Source of the DNA: Elysia crispata
Taxonomy: Eukaryota > Mollusca > Gastropoda > Plakobranchidae
Direction: 5' to 3'
Assembly (NCBI GenBank): GCA_033675545.1
Contig: JAWDGP010002624.1
Span: forward strand, 1,141,001-1,205,000
Length of the DNA: 64,000 nucleotides
The position numbers and the translations under genes are program-made. Position 1 is the first letter of the stretch; every line of letters begins with the position of its first letter. Below, piece by piece: positions 55,901 to 60,700 of this stretch. Under the pieces are notes generated by a model. The model ran no database searches. It was not told the DNA's origin and saw nothing but the letters and a program-made list of their open reading frames with translations.

Positions 55901-58202
55901 TGGATCTGATTAAATAACCTCTCACCATACCCCCTTGTCATCTCTCTGTTACCCAGTTATTGTAAGTTGGCCAAGTCTCGTACCATTATTGTTGCCTTCT
56001 TAAGAAATGTTGAATAATCAGTGTAATTCAGATATTGAGAAATTTGAATACTGGTTGAGATATGTGGTGTTTTAGTTATCCTTAAAATTTGACAAAGCAT
56101 AGTTTGAGATACATGGAGTCCATTCTATCATTTAAAAGTACTCCCTCTTGTTTTGAAGAAATGGAAACTGCCTTAAAACTTAGTTTAACATTGTTTCCTT
56201 CAACATATATGTGTAACATATCAACCTTTTCCATTTCACAGGCATTTTGACAAAGACAAGAGCGGCAAATTGGACCACCAGGAATTCAAATCCTGTCTGC
56301 GAGCCTTGGGTTATGACTTGCCCATGGTGGAGGAGGGACAAACAGACCCAGAGTTCCAAGCTATCTTAGACATAGTTGATCCCAACAGGTAGAAAATCAT
56401 GTTTTTATTCAAGGAGTTTGTTCATTTTTGAGTGGATACTGTTCATTGAAAAGTGAATGTGGTAAACCAGTAACATCCTGTTGTCTAGATGAAAGAAAGA
56501 TTCTTCTCTGTAAATTGAACAAGAAAAATGTATTTTCTTATAACTTTCACAGGGATGGCTTTGTATCTTTACAAGAGTACATGGCATTTATGATCAGTCG
56601 AGAAACAGAAAATGTCCAATCCAGTTCAGAGGTGGAGCAAGCCTTCAGGGCATTGACTTCTGGCGAGAAACCTTACATCACTGCCCAAGAGCTTTATGCT
56701 GTGAGTTCAGTTTTTTGCACATGAAAAAAAAAAGCAAATTATGCATTGTTTCTCTTCGCATCTAGTTTTAAGGAGTTAATTGTTAAGAGTCTTTAAAAAA
56801 CCTGTAAGACATCGTAATGATAAAGATTATTTATGTTTCACGGATTTTTCCTCGTAAGGACTTAATCCCATAGGTATCCATCATACACTTCAGTGAGCTT
56901 CAGCTTCATCTCTTTAAAAATTTTTCCTGACCTGCGTGGAATACCTAGGTTTCTTATAATTTTGTTTTCAATAACAATAACTGTATCTTAGATCATTCCA
57001 TTTCTTATTTATGTGATACCTGTAAGAAACTATGCTTCAGGCCTTTTTTTTCATTGAACTGTCAGGAACAACACATTTAAATAGTCAATTTATATACAAT
57101 AATACATGCATCTGGAAATTTTATCCCTTGATTCAAATAGCAAGGATTAAAATGAAAATAACATCCTGACATAGACAAAATGCAAAAGGTATTGATTTAC
57201 CAATAGAAACAGGAATAAGTATCTAGTTCATGTATCTCTATGGTAAAAAATGGAGAAAGTGTGAAGTAATATTTAGCGAAAGTAGGGTTATTTTAAAAAT
57301 GAAAAGACATGTAAAAATAAATAATGAAAACCATGATAAGACGATGAAATACTCACCATTACAAACATTTGTCATTTTTTTCTGAAAGTCTTTGAACAAC
57401 AAAAAAAAAATATCCAGTTTGAACAACCAGCACTAGTTCTAGGAATTTTTCAAAAGGTATACTTTCAGTTTTGTTTTAAAAAATGCAAGATAATGAAAAC
57501 AACAGGAATTCTGGCAACATGAAGGGAAAGGACTTCACTCAGTTTCTACAACAAGTACTAGCTTTCAATCATGGTTGGATGCAAACAAGCATTTACTTAC
57601 AAAGTGATTCATGGATTGTAAAACATTTTTGAGTTTCAATTAAAAGTTTATTGGAAGTATATTCAGAAGCTATCTTCATTCTGGTACAGTTATGCCTTGC
57701 AATGTGTTTAACTGCTCTCGCTAGATATTCAACTGTACCTCTAAATGATAAAGTCTGGACTATGCTGTTCATATGGGAGACTTGATTCTAGGTACCGGGG
57801 TAACTTATAGTGAGACTCCCAAACTTTTGAAACAAGGCCATAAATGTAAGCAGACTATTAAAGATTTTCATGGTGATATTTATTGAACCCTCATCTATTG
57901 TTTATATTAGCAGCCAGAAAAAAGCACCTCACTAAAGTGAAAATTTTATCAGACTATTTCACCTCTATGTTTTTCTTGTTTTTGTTGTTGTTAGTGGAAT
58001 GAGTTTGTAAAATTACCCAATCAATCTATGTACTCATCTTCAACTAAAATTTGCTTTTGTTCTCCTCCTTCCACAGAACTTGACCAAGGAACAGGCAGAC
58101 TACTGTATAAATCGCATGAAACCCTATGTTGACAAGACAGGCAGAACTGTTCCAGATTCATACGATTTTGTGGATTTCACCCAACAGCTGTTCGTCAACT
58201 GA
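12544..58202 (+). CDS. SPTAN1: Alpha-spectrin (non-erythroid), whole gene from start to stop codon, 53 constitutive exons
   Basis: Span of the spliced gene; the exons are listed separately. The joined exons give 2411 residues with no frame break. Residues 1 to about 45 form the lone helix that pairs with the beta-spectrin C-terminus. Spectrin repeats of about 106 residues follow, with the recurrent W of helix A ([22 protein letters not shown]). The SH3 domain has ALYDY at 977-981 and DWWKVEV at 1006-1012. The C-terminus has EF-hand loops [12 protein letters not shown] (2275-2286) and [12 protein letters not shown] (2318-2329). Known role of the family: with beta-spectrin it builds antiparallel heterodimers and tetramers that crosslink actin under the plasma membrane. 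Length and sequence match the fly protein; the vertebrate calpain/calmodulin loop is absent. Introns under about 1.2 kb not listed separately show nothing beyond A/T-rich sequence and simple repeats. Numbering throughout is for the isoform without the three candidate cassette exons. Confidence 0.97.
13168..13293 (+). CDS. SPTAN1: Alpha-spectrin coding exon 2 (83-124)
   Basis: Acceptor CTGCCAG, donor AGG|GTAAGT, phase 0. It reads [12 protein letters not shown], the typical helix B of a spectrin repeat. Confidence 0.96.
13655..13795 (+). CDS. SPTAN1: Alpha-spectrin coding exon 3 (125-171)
   Basis: Acceptor ATTCAG, donor AAG|GTCAGA, phase 0. Contains [17 protein letters not shown] and the next helix A (FWINDK). 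Confidence 0.96.
13796..14338. repeat. Intron 3 with a long CT/TGTC-rich tract
   Basis: C/T simple repeats fill about 13805-13995, beginning right after the donor, including a TGTC run near 13908-13932. The rest is A/T-rich with nothing recognised. Confidence 0.85.
14339..14422 (+). CDS. SPTAN1: Alpha-spectrin coding exon 4 (172-199)
   Basis: Acceptor ATACAG, donor AAG|GTAATC, phase 0. Reads [19 protein letters not shown], conserved in the family. Confidence 0.96.
14782..14886 (+). CDS. SPTAN1: Alpha-spectrin coding exon 5 (200-234)
   Basis: Acceptor TTGCAG, donor CAG|GTAAAT, phase 0. Helix B/C of a repeat ([15 protein letters not shown]). Confidence 0.96.
15116..15612. mobile_element. Non-autonomous DNA transposon in intron 5
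   Basis: The ends are inverted repeats: CAGGGCTGGGATT at 15116-15128 and, on the other strand, the same sequence with one change at 15600-15612. Both ends are flanked directly by AGGTA (15111-15115 and 15613-15617), a 5-bp target duplication. The 497-bp interior is much more G/C-rich than the intron and has no transposase frame. The CAGGG end recalls hAT-type ends, but 5 bp is not the usual 8, so the superfamily is left open. Confidence 0.8.
15789..15880 (+). CDS. SPTAN1: Alpha-spectrin coding exon 6 (235-265)
   Basis: Acceptor TTATAG, donor CAG|GTTTGG, phase 2 (split Arg codon). Reads [10 protein letters not shown] and HEIQRFN. Same length (92) as exon 27. Confidence 0.95.
16228..16372 (+). 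CDS. SPTAN1: Alpha-spectrin coding exon 7 (265-313)
   Basis: Acceptor TACCAG, donor AAG|GTTAGC, phase 0. Reads [13 protein letters not shown] and [17 protein letters not shown]. Same length (145) and boundaries as exon 28. Confidence 0.97.
16845..16961 (+). CDS. SPTAN1: Alpha-spectrin coding exon 8 (314-352)
   Basis: Acceptor CCACAG, donor AAG|GTGGAG, phase 0. Helix C region ending [11 protein letters not shown]. Confidence 0.95.
17087..17555. mobile_element. Inverted-repeat element (MITE-like) in intron 8
   Basis: A 28-bp end at 17087-17114 (ATACCGTATTCGCTCC, then AATAGTAGCGCC) is repeated inverted at 17528-17555 with 26 of 28 matches. The interior is G/C-rich with no transposase frame. 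A TA lies inside each end (17088-17089 and 17553-17554) and could be the target duplication, which would suggest a Tc1/mariner-type family; this is unproven. Confidence 0.75.
17891..18064 (+). CDS. SPTAN1: Alpha-spectrin coding exon 9 (353-410)
   Basis: Acceptor TTTCAG, donor AAG|GTATGT, phase 0. Reads [16 protein letters not shown] and [19 protein letters not shown]. Its counterpart later in the gene is exons 30 plus 31. Confidence 0.97.
18467..18568 (+). CDS. SPTAN1: Alpha-spectrin coding exon 10 (411-444)
   Basis: Acceptor TTTCAG, donor AAG|GTTTGT, phase 0. Reads [17 protein letters not shown]. Confidence 0.95.
19138..19386 (+). CDS. SPTAN1: Alpha-spectrin coding exon 11 (445-527)
   Basis: Acceptor TTTTAG after a T-rich tract, donor AAG|GTATGT, phase 0. 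Reads [18 protein letters not shown], then [18 protein letters not shown]. Confidence 0.97.
20162..20239 (+). CDS. SPTAN1: Alpha-spectrin coding exon 12 (528-553)
   Basis: Acceptor CTGCAG, donor CAG|GTTTGT, phase 0. Reads [18 protein letters not shown]. Confidence 0.95.
20711..20866 (+). CDS. SPTAN1: Alpha-spectrin coding exon 13 (554-605)
   Basis: Acceptor GTTTAG, donor CTG|GTAATA, phase 0. A second AG lies seven bases further on, but using it would break the frame. Reads [19 protein letters not shown] and [15 protein letters not shown]. Confidence 0.94.
21700..21842 (+). CDS. SPTAN1: Alpha-spectrin coding exon 14 (606-653)
   Basis: Acceptor TTCAAG; donor CCA|GTACTT is weak but required, since reading on meets a TGA at 21856-21858. 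Phase 2. Reads [18 protein letters not shown]. Confidence 0.9.
22119..22180 (+). CDS. SPTAN1: Alpha-spectrin coding exon 15 (653-674)
   Basis: Acceptor TTCCAG, donor AAG|GTCAGT, phase 1. Reads [20 protein letters not shown]. The intron after it starts with CT-rich repeats (22195-22290). Confidence 0.95.
22662..22774 (+). CDS. SPTAN1: Alpha-spectrin coding exon 16 (674-711)
   Basis: Acceptor GCCCAG, donor AAG|GTAAGA, phase 0. Reads [20 protein letters not shown] and ends SEDYGK, cutting the common YGKDL motif before D. Confidence 0.96.
24524..24550 (+). CDS. SPTAN1: Candidate 27-nt in-frame microexon of alpha-spectrin (TSQPAKCIE)
   Basis: It is preceded by a good polypyrimidine tract (CTCTCCCTCTTTGACAG) and followed by GAG|GTACAA. 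Its nine codons have no stop and fit the phase-0 boundaries on both sides. It would insert nine residues between SEDYGK and DLTNVQ. I know no counterpart in the family. So short an open stretch is weak evidence alone; the splice sites are the main support. Confidence 0.4.
26085..26395. mobile_element. hAT-like non-autonomous transposon in intron 16
   Basis: The left end CAGGGATCGGCAACCT (26085-26100) and the right end AGGTTGCTGACCCCTG (26380-26395) are inverted copies with 14 of 16 matches. The flanks are GCTTAGCG (26077-26084) and GTTTAGTG (26396-26403), an 8-bp target duplication with two later changes, as expected for hAT. The internal AAAGAGCC/GAGCCG pieces near both ends are also typical of this non-autonomous type. 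At 311 bp it is far too short to encode a transposase. Confidence 0.87.
27774..27842 (+). CDS. SPTAN1: Alpha-spectrin coding exon 17 (712-734)
   Basis: Acceptor ATCTAG, donor CAT|GTAAGA, phase 0. Reads [19 protein letters not shown]. Confidence 0.95.
28232..28348 (+). CDS. SPTAN1: Alpha-spectrin coding exon 18 (735-773)
   Basis: Acceptor TGCCAG, donor ACT|GTAGGT, phase 0. Reads [10 protein letters not shown] and [10 protein letters not shown], as in other alpha-spectrins. Confidence 0.94.
29003..29129 (+). CDS. SPTAN1: Alpha-spectrin coding exon 19 (774-816)
   Basis: Acceptor TTTCAG, donor GAG|GTAATA, phase 1. Reads [20 protein letters not shown] and [13 protein letters not shown]. Confidence 0.96.
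29558..29748 (+). CDS. SPTAN1: Alpha-spectrin coding exon 20 (816-879)
   Basis: Acceptor TCCCAG, donor AAG|GTAATA, phase 0. Reads [20 protein letters not shown] and [11 protein letters not shown]. Confidence 0.97.
30228..30377 (+). CDS. SPTAN1: Alpha-spectrin coding exon 21 (880-929)
   Basis: Acceptor AAATAG, donor GAG|GTAAGC, phase 0. Reads [20 protein letters not shown] and YGKDEDSAE. Confidence 0.97.
30769..30861 (+). CDS. SPTAN1: Alpha-spectrin coding exon 22 (930-960)
   Basis: Acceptor TTTCAG, donor AAG|GTATTT, phase 0. Reads [16 protein letters not shown] and ends RDQAQACK, just before the SH3 region. Confidence 0.96.
30862..31571. other. SPTAN1: Intron 22, first part
   Basis: A/T-rich, nothing recognised before the tandem repeat that duplicates the intron's own 3' splice site. 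Confidence 0.6.
31572..31828. repeat. SPTAN1: Tandem triplication containing the splice acceptor of the SH3 exon
   Basis: Three copies (31572-31661, 31662-31745, 31746-31828; 83 to 90 bp) each end with TTATTTGTCTGCATNTAG followed by CAANAAGAAGCT. The last 12 bases of copy 3 are the true start of exon 23; the first two copies carry exon-derived sequence stranded in the intron. Decoy AGs lie at 31648-31649 and 31732-31733. Confidence 0.93.
31817..31951 (+). CDS. SPTAN1: Alpha-spectrin coding exon 23 (961-1005), SH3 first half
   Basis: Acceptor ATGTAG; donor is AAG|GCAAGT, a GC donor, phase 0. Contains ALYDY (977-981) and [14 protein letters not shown], the RT loop and diverging turn of the SH3 fold. 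The neighbouring exons fix the reading frame. Confidence 0.96.
32456..32601 (+). CDS. SPTAN1: Alpha-spectrin coding exon 24 (1006-1054), SH3 second half
   Basis: Acceptor TCACAG, donor CCA|GTAAGT, phase 2. Reads [19 protein letters not shown] (tryptophans of the ligand groove and the ALYDY-type closing strand), then [12 protein letters not shown]. It ends where vertebrate SH3i variants carry about 20 extra residues; no such exon is evident in the following intron. Confidence 0.97.
33039..33237 (+). CDS. SPTAN1: Alpha-spectrin coding exon 25 (1054-1120)
   Basis: Acceptor CCTCAG, donor AAG|GTTAGA, phase 0. Reads [19 protein letters not shown] and [19 protein letters not shown]. Confidence 0.97.
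33493..33600 (+). CDS. SPTAN1: Alpha-spectrin coding exon 26 (1121-1156)
   Basis: Acceptor TTGCAG, donor ACT|GTAAAT, phase 0. Ends AEKIRDQIT. In vertebrates the calpain/calmodulin loop follows about here; this gene passes straight to QLNQRW in exon 27. Confidence 0.95.
33601..34633. other. SPTAN1: Intron 26
   Basis: A/T-rich. I looked here for an optional exon coding a calpain/calmodulin loop and saw none. Confidence 0.6.
34634..34725 (+). CDS. SPTAN1: Alpha-spectrin coding exon 27 (1157-1187)
   Basis: Acceptor ATGCAG, donor CAG|GTGATT, phase 2. Reads [16 protein letters not shown] and FEVQRYH. Length 92, as exon 6. Confidence 0.96.
35490..35634 (+). CDS. SPTAN1: Alpha-spectrin coding exon 28 (1187-1235)
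   Basis: Acceptor CGTCAG, donor AAA|GTAAGG, phase 0. Reads [20 protein letters not shown] and [20 protein letters not shown]. Length 145, as exon 7. Confidence 0.97.
36121..36237 (+). CDS. SPTAN1: Alpha-spectrin coding exon 29 (1236-1274)
   Basis: Acceptor TATCAG, donor AAG|GTAGAA, phase 0. Reads [19 protein letters not shown]. Length 117, as exon 8. Confidence 0.96.
36565..36629 (+). CDS. SPTAN1: Alpha-spectrin coding exon 30 (1275-1296)
   Basis: Acceptor CATCAG, donor CAG|GTTAGG, phase 2. Reads [20 protein letters not shown]. Confidence 0.95.
36708..36982. repeat. Diverged tandem duplication, 139-bp unit, in intron 30
   Basis: GTGATTGACAAA with ATAAATACTG downstream occurs near 36718 and again 139 bases later, followed in both copies by TTGTACTTTG and CTTTTGTGCAT. 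The copies differ at several bases, so this is older than the 103-bp triplication upstream. Confidence 0.85.
37445..37544 (+). CDS. SPTAN1: Alpha-spectrin coding exon 31 (1296-1329)
   Basis: Acceptor TGTCAG, donor CAG|GTACAG, phase 0. Reads [20 protein letters not shown] and ends [10 protein letters not shown]. Confidence 0.97.
37545..39940. other. SPTAN1: Intron 31 (2.4 kb)
   Basis: Starts with a C/T-rich repeat (37560-37680) and holds a candidate 78-nt cassette exon (38365-38442). The remainder is A/T-rich with no transposon or gene seen. Confidence 0.75.
38365..38442 (+). CDS. SPTAN1: Candidate 78-nt in-frame cassette exon of alpha-spectrin (26 residues, acidic)
   Basis: Bounded by CTATGCACAG and GAG|GTAGAA, with no stop and phase 0 on both sides as the neighbours require. 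It encodes [17 protein letters not shown] followed by [10 protein letters not shown]+C is higher than in the surrounding intron. It would insert between LLERHQ and [11 protein letters not shown], two parts of a repeat that are joined directly in the fly and human proteins as I remember them. The short polypyrimidine tract and non-optimal donor suit a regulated exon. Confidence 0.62.
39941..40089 (+). CDS. SPTAN1: Alpha-spectrin coding exon 32 (1330-1379)
   Basis: Acceptor TCCACAG, donor GCA|GTAAGT, phase 2. Reads [20 protein letters not shown]. Confidence 0.97.
40482..40671 (+). CDS. SPTAN1: Alpha-spectrin coding exon 33 (1379-1442)
   Basis: Acceptor CATCAG, donor CAG|GTATTG, phase 0. Reads [20 protein letters not shown] and [17 protein letters not shown]. 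Confidence 0.97.
41528..41631 (+). CDS. SPTAN1: Alpha-spectrin coding exon 34 (1443-1477)
   Basis: Acceptor CAACAG, donor AAG|GTCAGA, phase 2. Reads [16 protein letters not shown] and ends DQVLER with a split Arg codon. Confidence 0.96.
41894..42141 (+). CDS. SPTAN1: Alpha-spectrin coding exon 35 (1477-1560)
   Basis: Acceptor TCCTAG, donor AAA|GTGAGT, phase 1. Reads [20 protein letters not shown] and [19 protein letters not shown]. Confidence 0.98.
42809..42993 (+). CDS. SPTAN1: Alpha-spectrin coding exon 36 (1560-1621)
   Basis: Acceptor TGTAG, donor GAG|GTATAG, phase 0. Reads [19 protein letters not shown] and DIDFWLGE. Confidence 0.97.
43311..43415 (+). CDS. SPTAN1: Alpha-spectrin coding exon 37 (1622-1656)
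   Basis: Acceptor TAAAAG is purine-rich and weak, donor GAG|GTTTGT, phase 0. Reads [20 protein letters not shown]. Confidence 0.95.
43963..44072 (+). CDS. SPTAN1: Alpha-spectrin coding exon 38 (1657-1693)
   Basis: Acceptor TGCTAG, donor AAA|GTAAGT, phase 2. Reads [20 protein letters not shown]. Confidence 0.96.
44524..44622 (+). CDS. SPTAN1: Alpha-spectrin coding exon 39 (1693-1726)
   Basis: Acceptor CCACAG, donor CAA|GTAACC, phase 2. Reads [20 protein letters not shown], then EEAWI. Confidence 0.96.
44984..45104 (+). CDS. SPTAN1: Alpha-spectrin coding exon 40 (1726-1766)
   Basis: Acceptor TTTCAG, donor AAG|GTGTGT, phase 0. Reads [20 protein letters not shown], strongly conserved. Confidence 0.97.
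45467..45588 (+). CDS. SPTAN1: Alpha-spectrin coding exon 41 (1767-1807)
   Basis: Acceptor CCCCAG, donor CAG|GTACTC, phase 2. Reads [20 protein letters not shown]. Confidence 0.96.
46111..46243 (+). CDS. SPTAN1: Alpha-spectrin coding exon 42 (1807-1851)
   Basis: Acceptor TAACAG, donor CAG|GTGAGT, phase 0. Reads [20 protein letters not shown] and DTMAAVQ. Confidence 0.97.
46412..46510 (+). CDS. SPTAN1: Alpha-spectrin coding exon 43 (1852-1884)
   Basis: Acceptor ATGCAG, donor GAG|GTAAGT, phase 0. Reads [20 protein letters not shown]. Confidence 0.96.
47143..47302 (+). CDS. SPTAN1: Alpha-spectrin coding exon 44 (1885-1938)
   Basis: Acceptor ACCTAG, donor TTG|GTCAGT, phase 1. Reads [19 protein letters not shown] and [15 protein letters not shown]. 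Confidence 0.97.
47664..47884 (+). CDS. SPTAN1: Alpha-spectrin coding exon 45, first part (1938-2011)
   Basis: First part of a single 404-nt exon (47664-48067), the longest in the gene, split here only for description. Acceptor TACCAG. Reads [19 protein letters not shown]. It covers more than one spectrin repeat with no intron, unlike the rest of the gene. Confidence 0.95.
47885..48067 (+). CDS. SPTAN1: Alpha-spectrin coding exon 45, second part (2012-2072)
   Basis: Continues the same exon without a break; donor AAG|GTACAG, phase 0. Reads [20 protein letters not shown], then [11 protein letters not shown], one of the most conserved stretches in alpha-spectrins. Confidence 0.95.
48587..48766 (+). 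CDS. SPTAN1: Alpha-spectrin coding exon 46 (2073-2132)
   Basis: Acceptor GTTTAG, donor AGG|GTAAGT, phase 0. Reads [20 protein letters not shown], near-identical to the fly protein. Confidence 0.98.
49324..49593 (-). pseudogene. Probable piggyBac-like transposase fragment (N-terminal, broken)
   Basis: The minus strand has an 89-codon open frame with no start Met. It is rich in Asp/Glu/Ser ([16 protein letters not shown] and [15 protein letters not shown]), then [13 protein letters not shown], then a stop at 49326-49324. This acidic, disordered character resembles the N-termini of piggyBac-derived transposases, and a piggyBac-like MITE lies 350 bases away. The core catalytic domain is absent. 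The assignment is tentative; it could be another captured exon. Confidence 0.4.
49945..50232. mobile_element. piggyBac-like MITE in intron 46
   Basis: TTAA at 49941-49944 and 50233-50236 flank inverted ends CACTTTTGCTATT and (other strand) CACTTTCGCTATT, 12 of 13 matching. TTAA target duplication is the hallmark of piggyBac. The left part carries two short hairpins, AGCCGCGTTTTGCGGCT (49971-49987) and AGCCGCATTTCGCGGCT (50004-50020). The 288-bp interior is non-coding. Confidence 0.85.
50482..50594 (+). CDS. SPTAN1: Alpha-spectrin coding exon 47 (2133-2170)
   Basis: Acceptor CATCAG, donor CAG|GTGCGT, phase 2. Reads [20 protein letters not shown] and SWLTQTR. Confidence 0.97.
51483..51500 (+). 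CDS. SPTAN1: Candidate 18-nt microexon of alpha-spectrin (adds MWLLDG)
   Basis: Bounded by ATTCCTCCCCAG and TGG|GTCAGC. The phase-2 boundaries on both sides fit exactly, giving [22 protein letters not shown] in place of [16 protein letters not shown]. The human alphaII form that I recall reads TRTYLLDGSCMVEESGTLE at this place: same length, with LLDG aligned. This strongly suggests a real optional exon homologous to the vertebrate six-residue insert. The human comparison is from memory. Confidence 0.78.
51902..52231. repeat. Direct repeat pair in intron 47
   Basis: AATCCCTGCAAGGCATGA occurs at about 51901 and again about 312 bases later, each followed by a similar ATTTTAATTT stretch. Between them lies a short chance-length frame (51951-52190) that starts like a signal peptide. 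No transposon structure was identified. Confidence 0.6.
54392..54446 (+). CDS. SPTAN1: Alpha-spectrin coding exon 48 (2170-2188)
   Basis: Acceptor TCCCAG, donor AAG|GTAAAA, phase 0. Reads [18 protein letters not shown]. Confidence 0.96.
54953..55047 (+). CDS. SPTAN1: Alpha-spectrin coding exon 49 (2189-2220)
   Basis: Acceptor CCTCAG, donor CAG|GTGAGC, phase 2. Reads [18 protein letters not shown]. Confidence 0.97.
55512..55667 (+). CDS. SPTAN1: Alpha-spectrin coding exon 50 (2220-2272)
   Basis: Acceptor GTACAG, donor CAA|GTAAGT, phase 2. Reads [19 protein letters not shown] and LREFSMMF, leading into the EF-hand region. Confidence 0.98.
56242..56388 (+). CDS. SPTAN1: Alpha-spectrin coding exon 51 (2272-2321), first EF-hand
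   Basis: Acceptor TCACAG, donor CAG|GTAGAA, phase 2. Calcium-binding loop [12 protein letters not shown] (2275-2286) has D, D, S, K and E at the usual coordinating positions 1, 3, 5, 7 and 12. Then [14 protein letters not shown]. Confidence 0.98.
56553..56700 (+). CDS. SPTAN1: Alpha-spectrin coding exon 52 (2321-2370), second EF-hand
   Basis: Acceptor TCACAG, donor GCT|GTGAGT, phase 0. Loop [12 protein letters not shown] (2318-2329) spans the intron. Then [20 protein letters not shown]. Confidence 0.98.
56701..58076. other. SPTAN1: Intron 52 (1.4 kb)
   Basis: A/T-rich, with homopolymer runs. No repeat, transposon or optional exon is seen. Confidence 0.6.
58077..58202 (+). CDS. SPTAN1: Alpha-spectrin coding exon 53 (2371-2411 and stop)
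   Basis: Acceptor TCCACAG after a good pyrimidine tract. Reads [18 protein letters not shown], ends [11 protein letters not shown] at 58200-58202. The C-terminus matches the family end (FTRSLFVN in human as I recall). Confidence 0.98.
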   Translation, partial: NLTKEQADYCINRMKPYVDKTGRTVPDSYDFVDFTQQLFVN

Positions 58203-60700
58203 AACTCTTTTGTATTTCTCATATTTCATTAATTTTTTCCTCACATCCAGTAATATATAATCCTTTGCAATATTTTACAACTTCTTAGAATAAAAACTTT
58301 TCTTTTCTCATGGAAGTGCAGTAGTAATTTAAGCTTTTTTTATAAGGCCACCTTGTATTCCAGAAAAAGATGTTTCCTATTATGATTTTAGGTTTAAAAA
58401 ACTGAAAGTTTAAGCTGTCTTTGTGGCTTTGAAAAAAAAATTTTTTTATCCAGGGCCATCTCTATCAAGCATGTAGTTGTCATGTCCATATTCATGTATA
58501 TGTATGCTTCATATATACACAGGTAGTTGTATTTATGTAATGCATTTATAACATGCTGCTTTCAGACGTTTCCTCTTTAGCTGTACTTATTGAAAATCAC
58601 TGGTAAACATTTCACTTAGTGTTAAGTGTTGTGTCTCATGCTAAAATATTTGTGCTTATTTTTCCCTCCCTTCTTCATGCAAAAGTATGTTGCAATAATG
58701 TTATGCTTAGCTTTGATTGCCTTTAGTATTCTCGCAGTTGTGCAAGATCTGATTTTTTTTTCTCAATTTACTCAAGTGACAGCTGTGACTTATTTTTTTC
58801 TCAAGGGTTAGTGATAACAAGTTTAGATAGGGTTGCATAGCTTAATGTTTTTTGACTTTTATGCAAGTCTTGTCTTAAAAATTTCGCTTTTATTTCATTT
58901 ACATCTTTCTCCTTCCATTAGTAAAAAAAAAAAGAAAGGAACAGGCAGATTTACAAGATTTCACAGACTTGTATTTAATTTTCCGATTTTTTTATGACGG
59001 AAAAAGTGGAAGGGTGAAAAATATTCCTGTTTAAGACAAGAATTTGTGTAAGGATGAAAAAAAAATGCAATATGATTGCTTATAATAAGTTATTAATTTC
59101 TTATTTCAATTTTATTTTTCCTCAACTGGGTTGTGATTTTGTTACTGTTTCTAGGGACGCAATACTCACAGGGTATTATTTTTCCTAAGTATTTGGAAAT
59201 GGTTGGTGGGTAATTTATAGCTATTTTATGTTTAATACTAACTCTCACCTTTTGATACTTTTTATAATTTTAAAATTAATCAGCACAAACTGTATCGTTA
59301 TCATATCTTTTAGATGTATGTAGTTTTTTAATGCATGCATACATTTTCCGATGTTAACAAGCATCTTTATGTGCAAATTATATAATGTAGTTAAAATCAA
59401 AATTGTAATAATTGTTATCCAGAGATTGTCTTCTTGGAAGTTGAATTATACCTAAATTCTGATTTGAAAGTGTTCCTTTGAGAACAAAGTGAAATTTTAT
59501 GAACTAGGAGCTTCCAAAAAGGATGCCAGCAGAACAGAATTGTAAAATAGAAAACAAAAGATATGGTACTGTGAACATTTTATTGCTCCATCTTTCATGA
59601 AGACTTAATTTTGCTCCAATAAGGTGTATTGATATCTTTGGATAGGTTGTGGTGGATACTGTCTCCGTACAAATTAATATATGGGTTCTTTTTTTATATT
59701 TGGATGAATTAAAGTCGTTACCCTGCTTACAAAAGCTTCTTGCGTTTTTTTGGTTTTTTTTGTGTGTGTATTTTATAATAATAATTGAAGACAAGTATTT
59801 GTATTAAAATAATGTTCATTAATAACTCATTTCTGACCGATGCCTAGGTTTGTCGTAGCATTGCACTTGGATTCACTGAACCACTTTTATGCTGGTAATG
59901 GAATACAACTCACCTCTCCAAGTGAATTATTTCAATATTTGACTAAATTGCCTTCCAAGACGCAATTCCTCTATTACCACAAGTATTAGTCTTATTTAGT
60001 TCCAGTTTTCAACAACTTTTTTTTTATCTTAGATTAGATTAAGTGGGCCATCCCAGGGCAACTTAGGTGAGTGTGTAGGCATCAGGGGCAGGCAAGTCAG
60101 AAGAAATAAAAAGTAACCAATCCAGGCTTTCGTCATCTTGTCTCTGAAGATGTATGAAATGCACCCAATTTAAGAGAATAAATATGCACAGCATACCTTC
60201 ATTGGATTTGATTGAGTCGGATATGGCTATTTGTCATTCAGGGGTTTTAGTATTTTGAAAAAGCGCACTTTTCATAAGAGGAAGTTGTATGAAATCATTT
60301 TACTTCTGTGAAGAGACATTTCAAGTTTCATCAGTCTCATAGATTAAGATCAAGTATGTAGATGTATGGGCTTTGGTGAATTACACAAAAGTAACTAAAG
60401 CTGTCTAACGTTAATCATTATTGCAAATTATTACTAGCCAATTCTCAATCTTGCTGCAAGTGACTTAGACTGTTCATTGACTTCATTTTTTCTTTTCTTC
60501 ATTCTTTGATATTTGTAAAGTTTACAGCATGCCATGTGCTCAACTTTACTTTTATTTTTACAGCCCTGGGATGAAATGCCAAAAAACAATTTGAGCACAG
60601 CCACTTACTTTGTTCGCCACTTTGATTAAGGGATATAGACAATGTATTTTAAAGAGAGGAAAGCTACAAAAATAAAATATTAATCTTCCCTTAATGACAT
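58203..60700 (+). other. SPTAN1: 3' UTR of alpha-spectrin and candidate poly(A) signals
   Basis: A/T-rich, no ORF of note. AATAAA signals at 58289-58294, 60105-60110 and 60177-60182 are the candidates I noted. The sequence alone does not tell which is used, so the end of the 3' UTR is unknown. Confidence 0.5.
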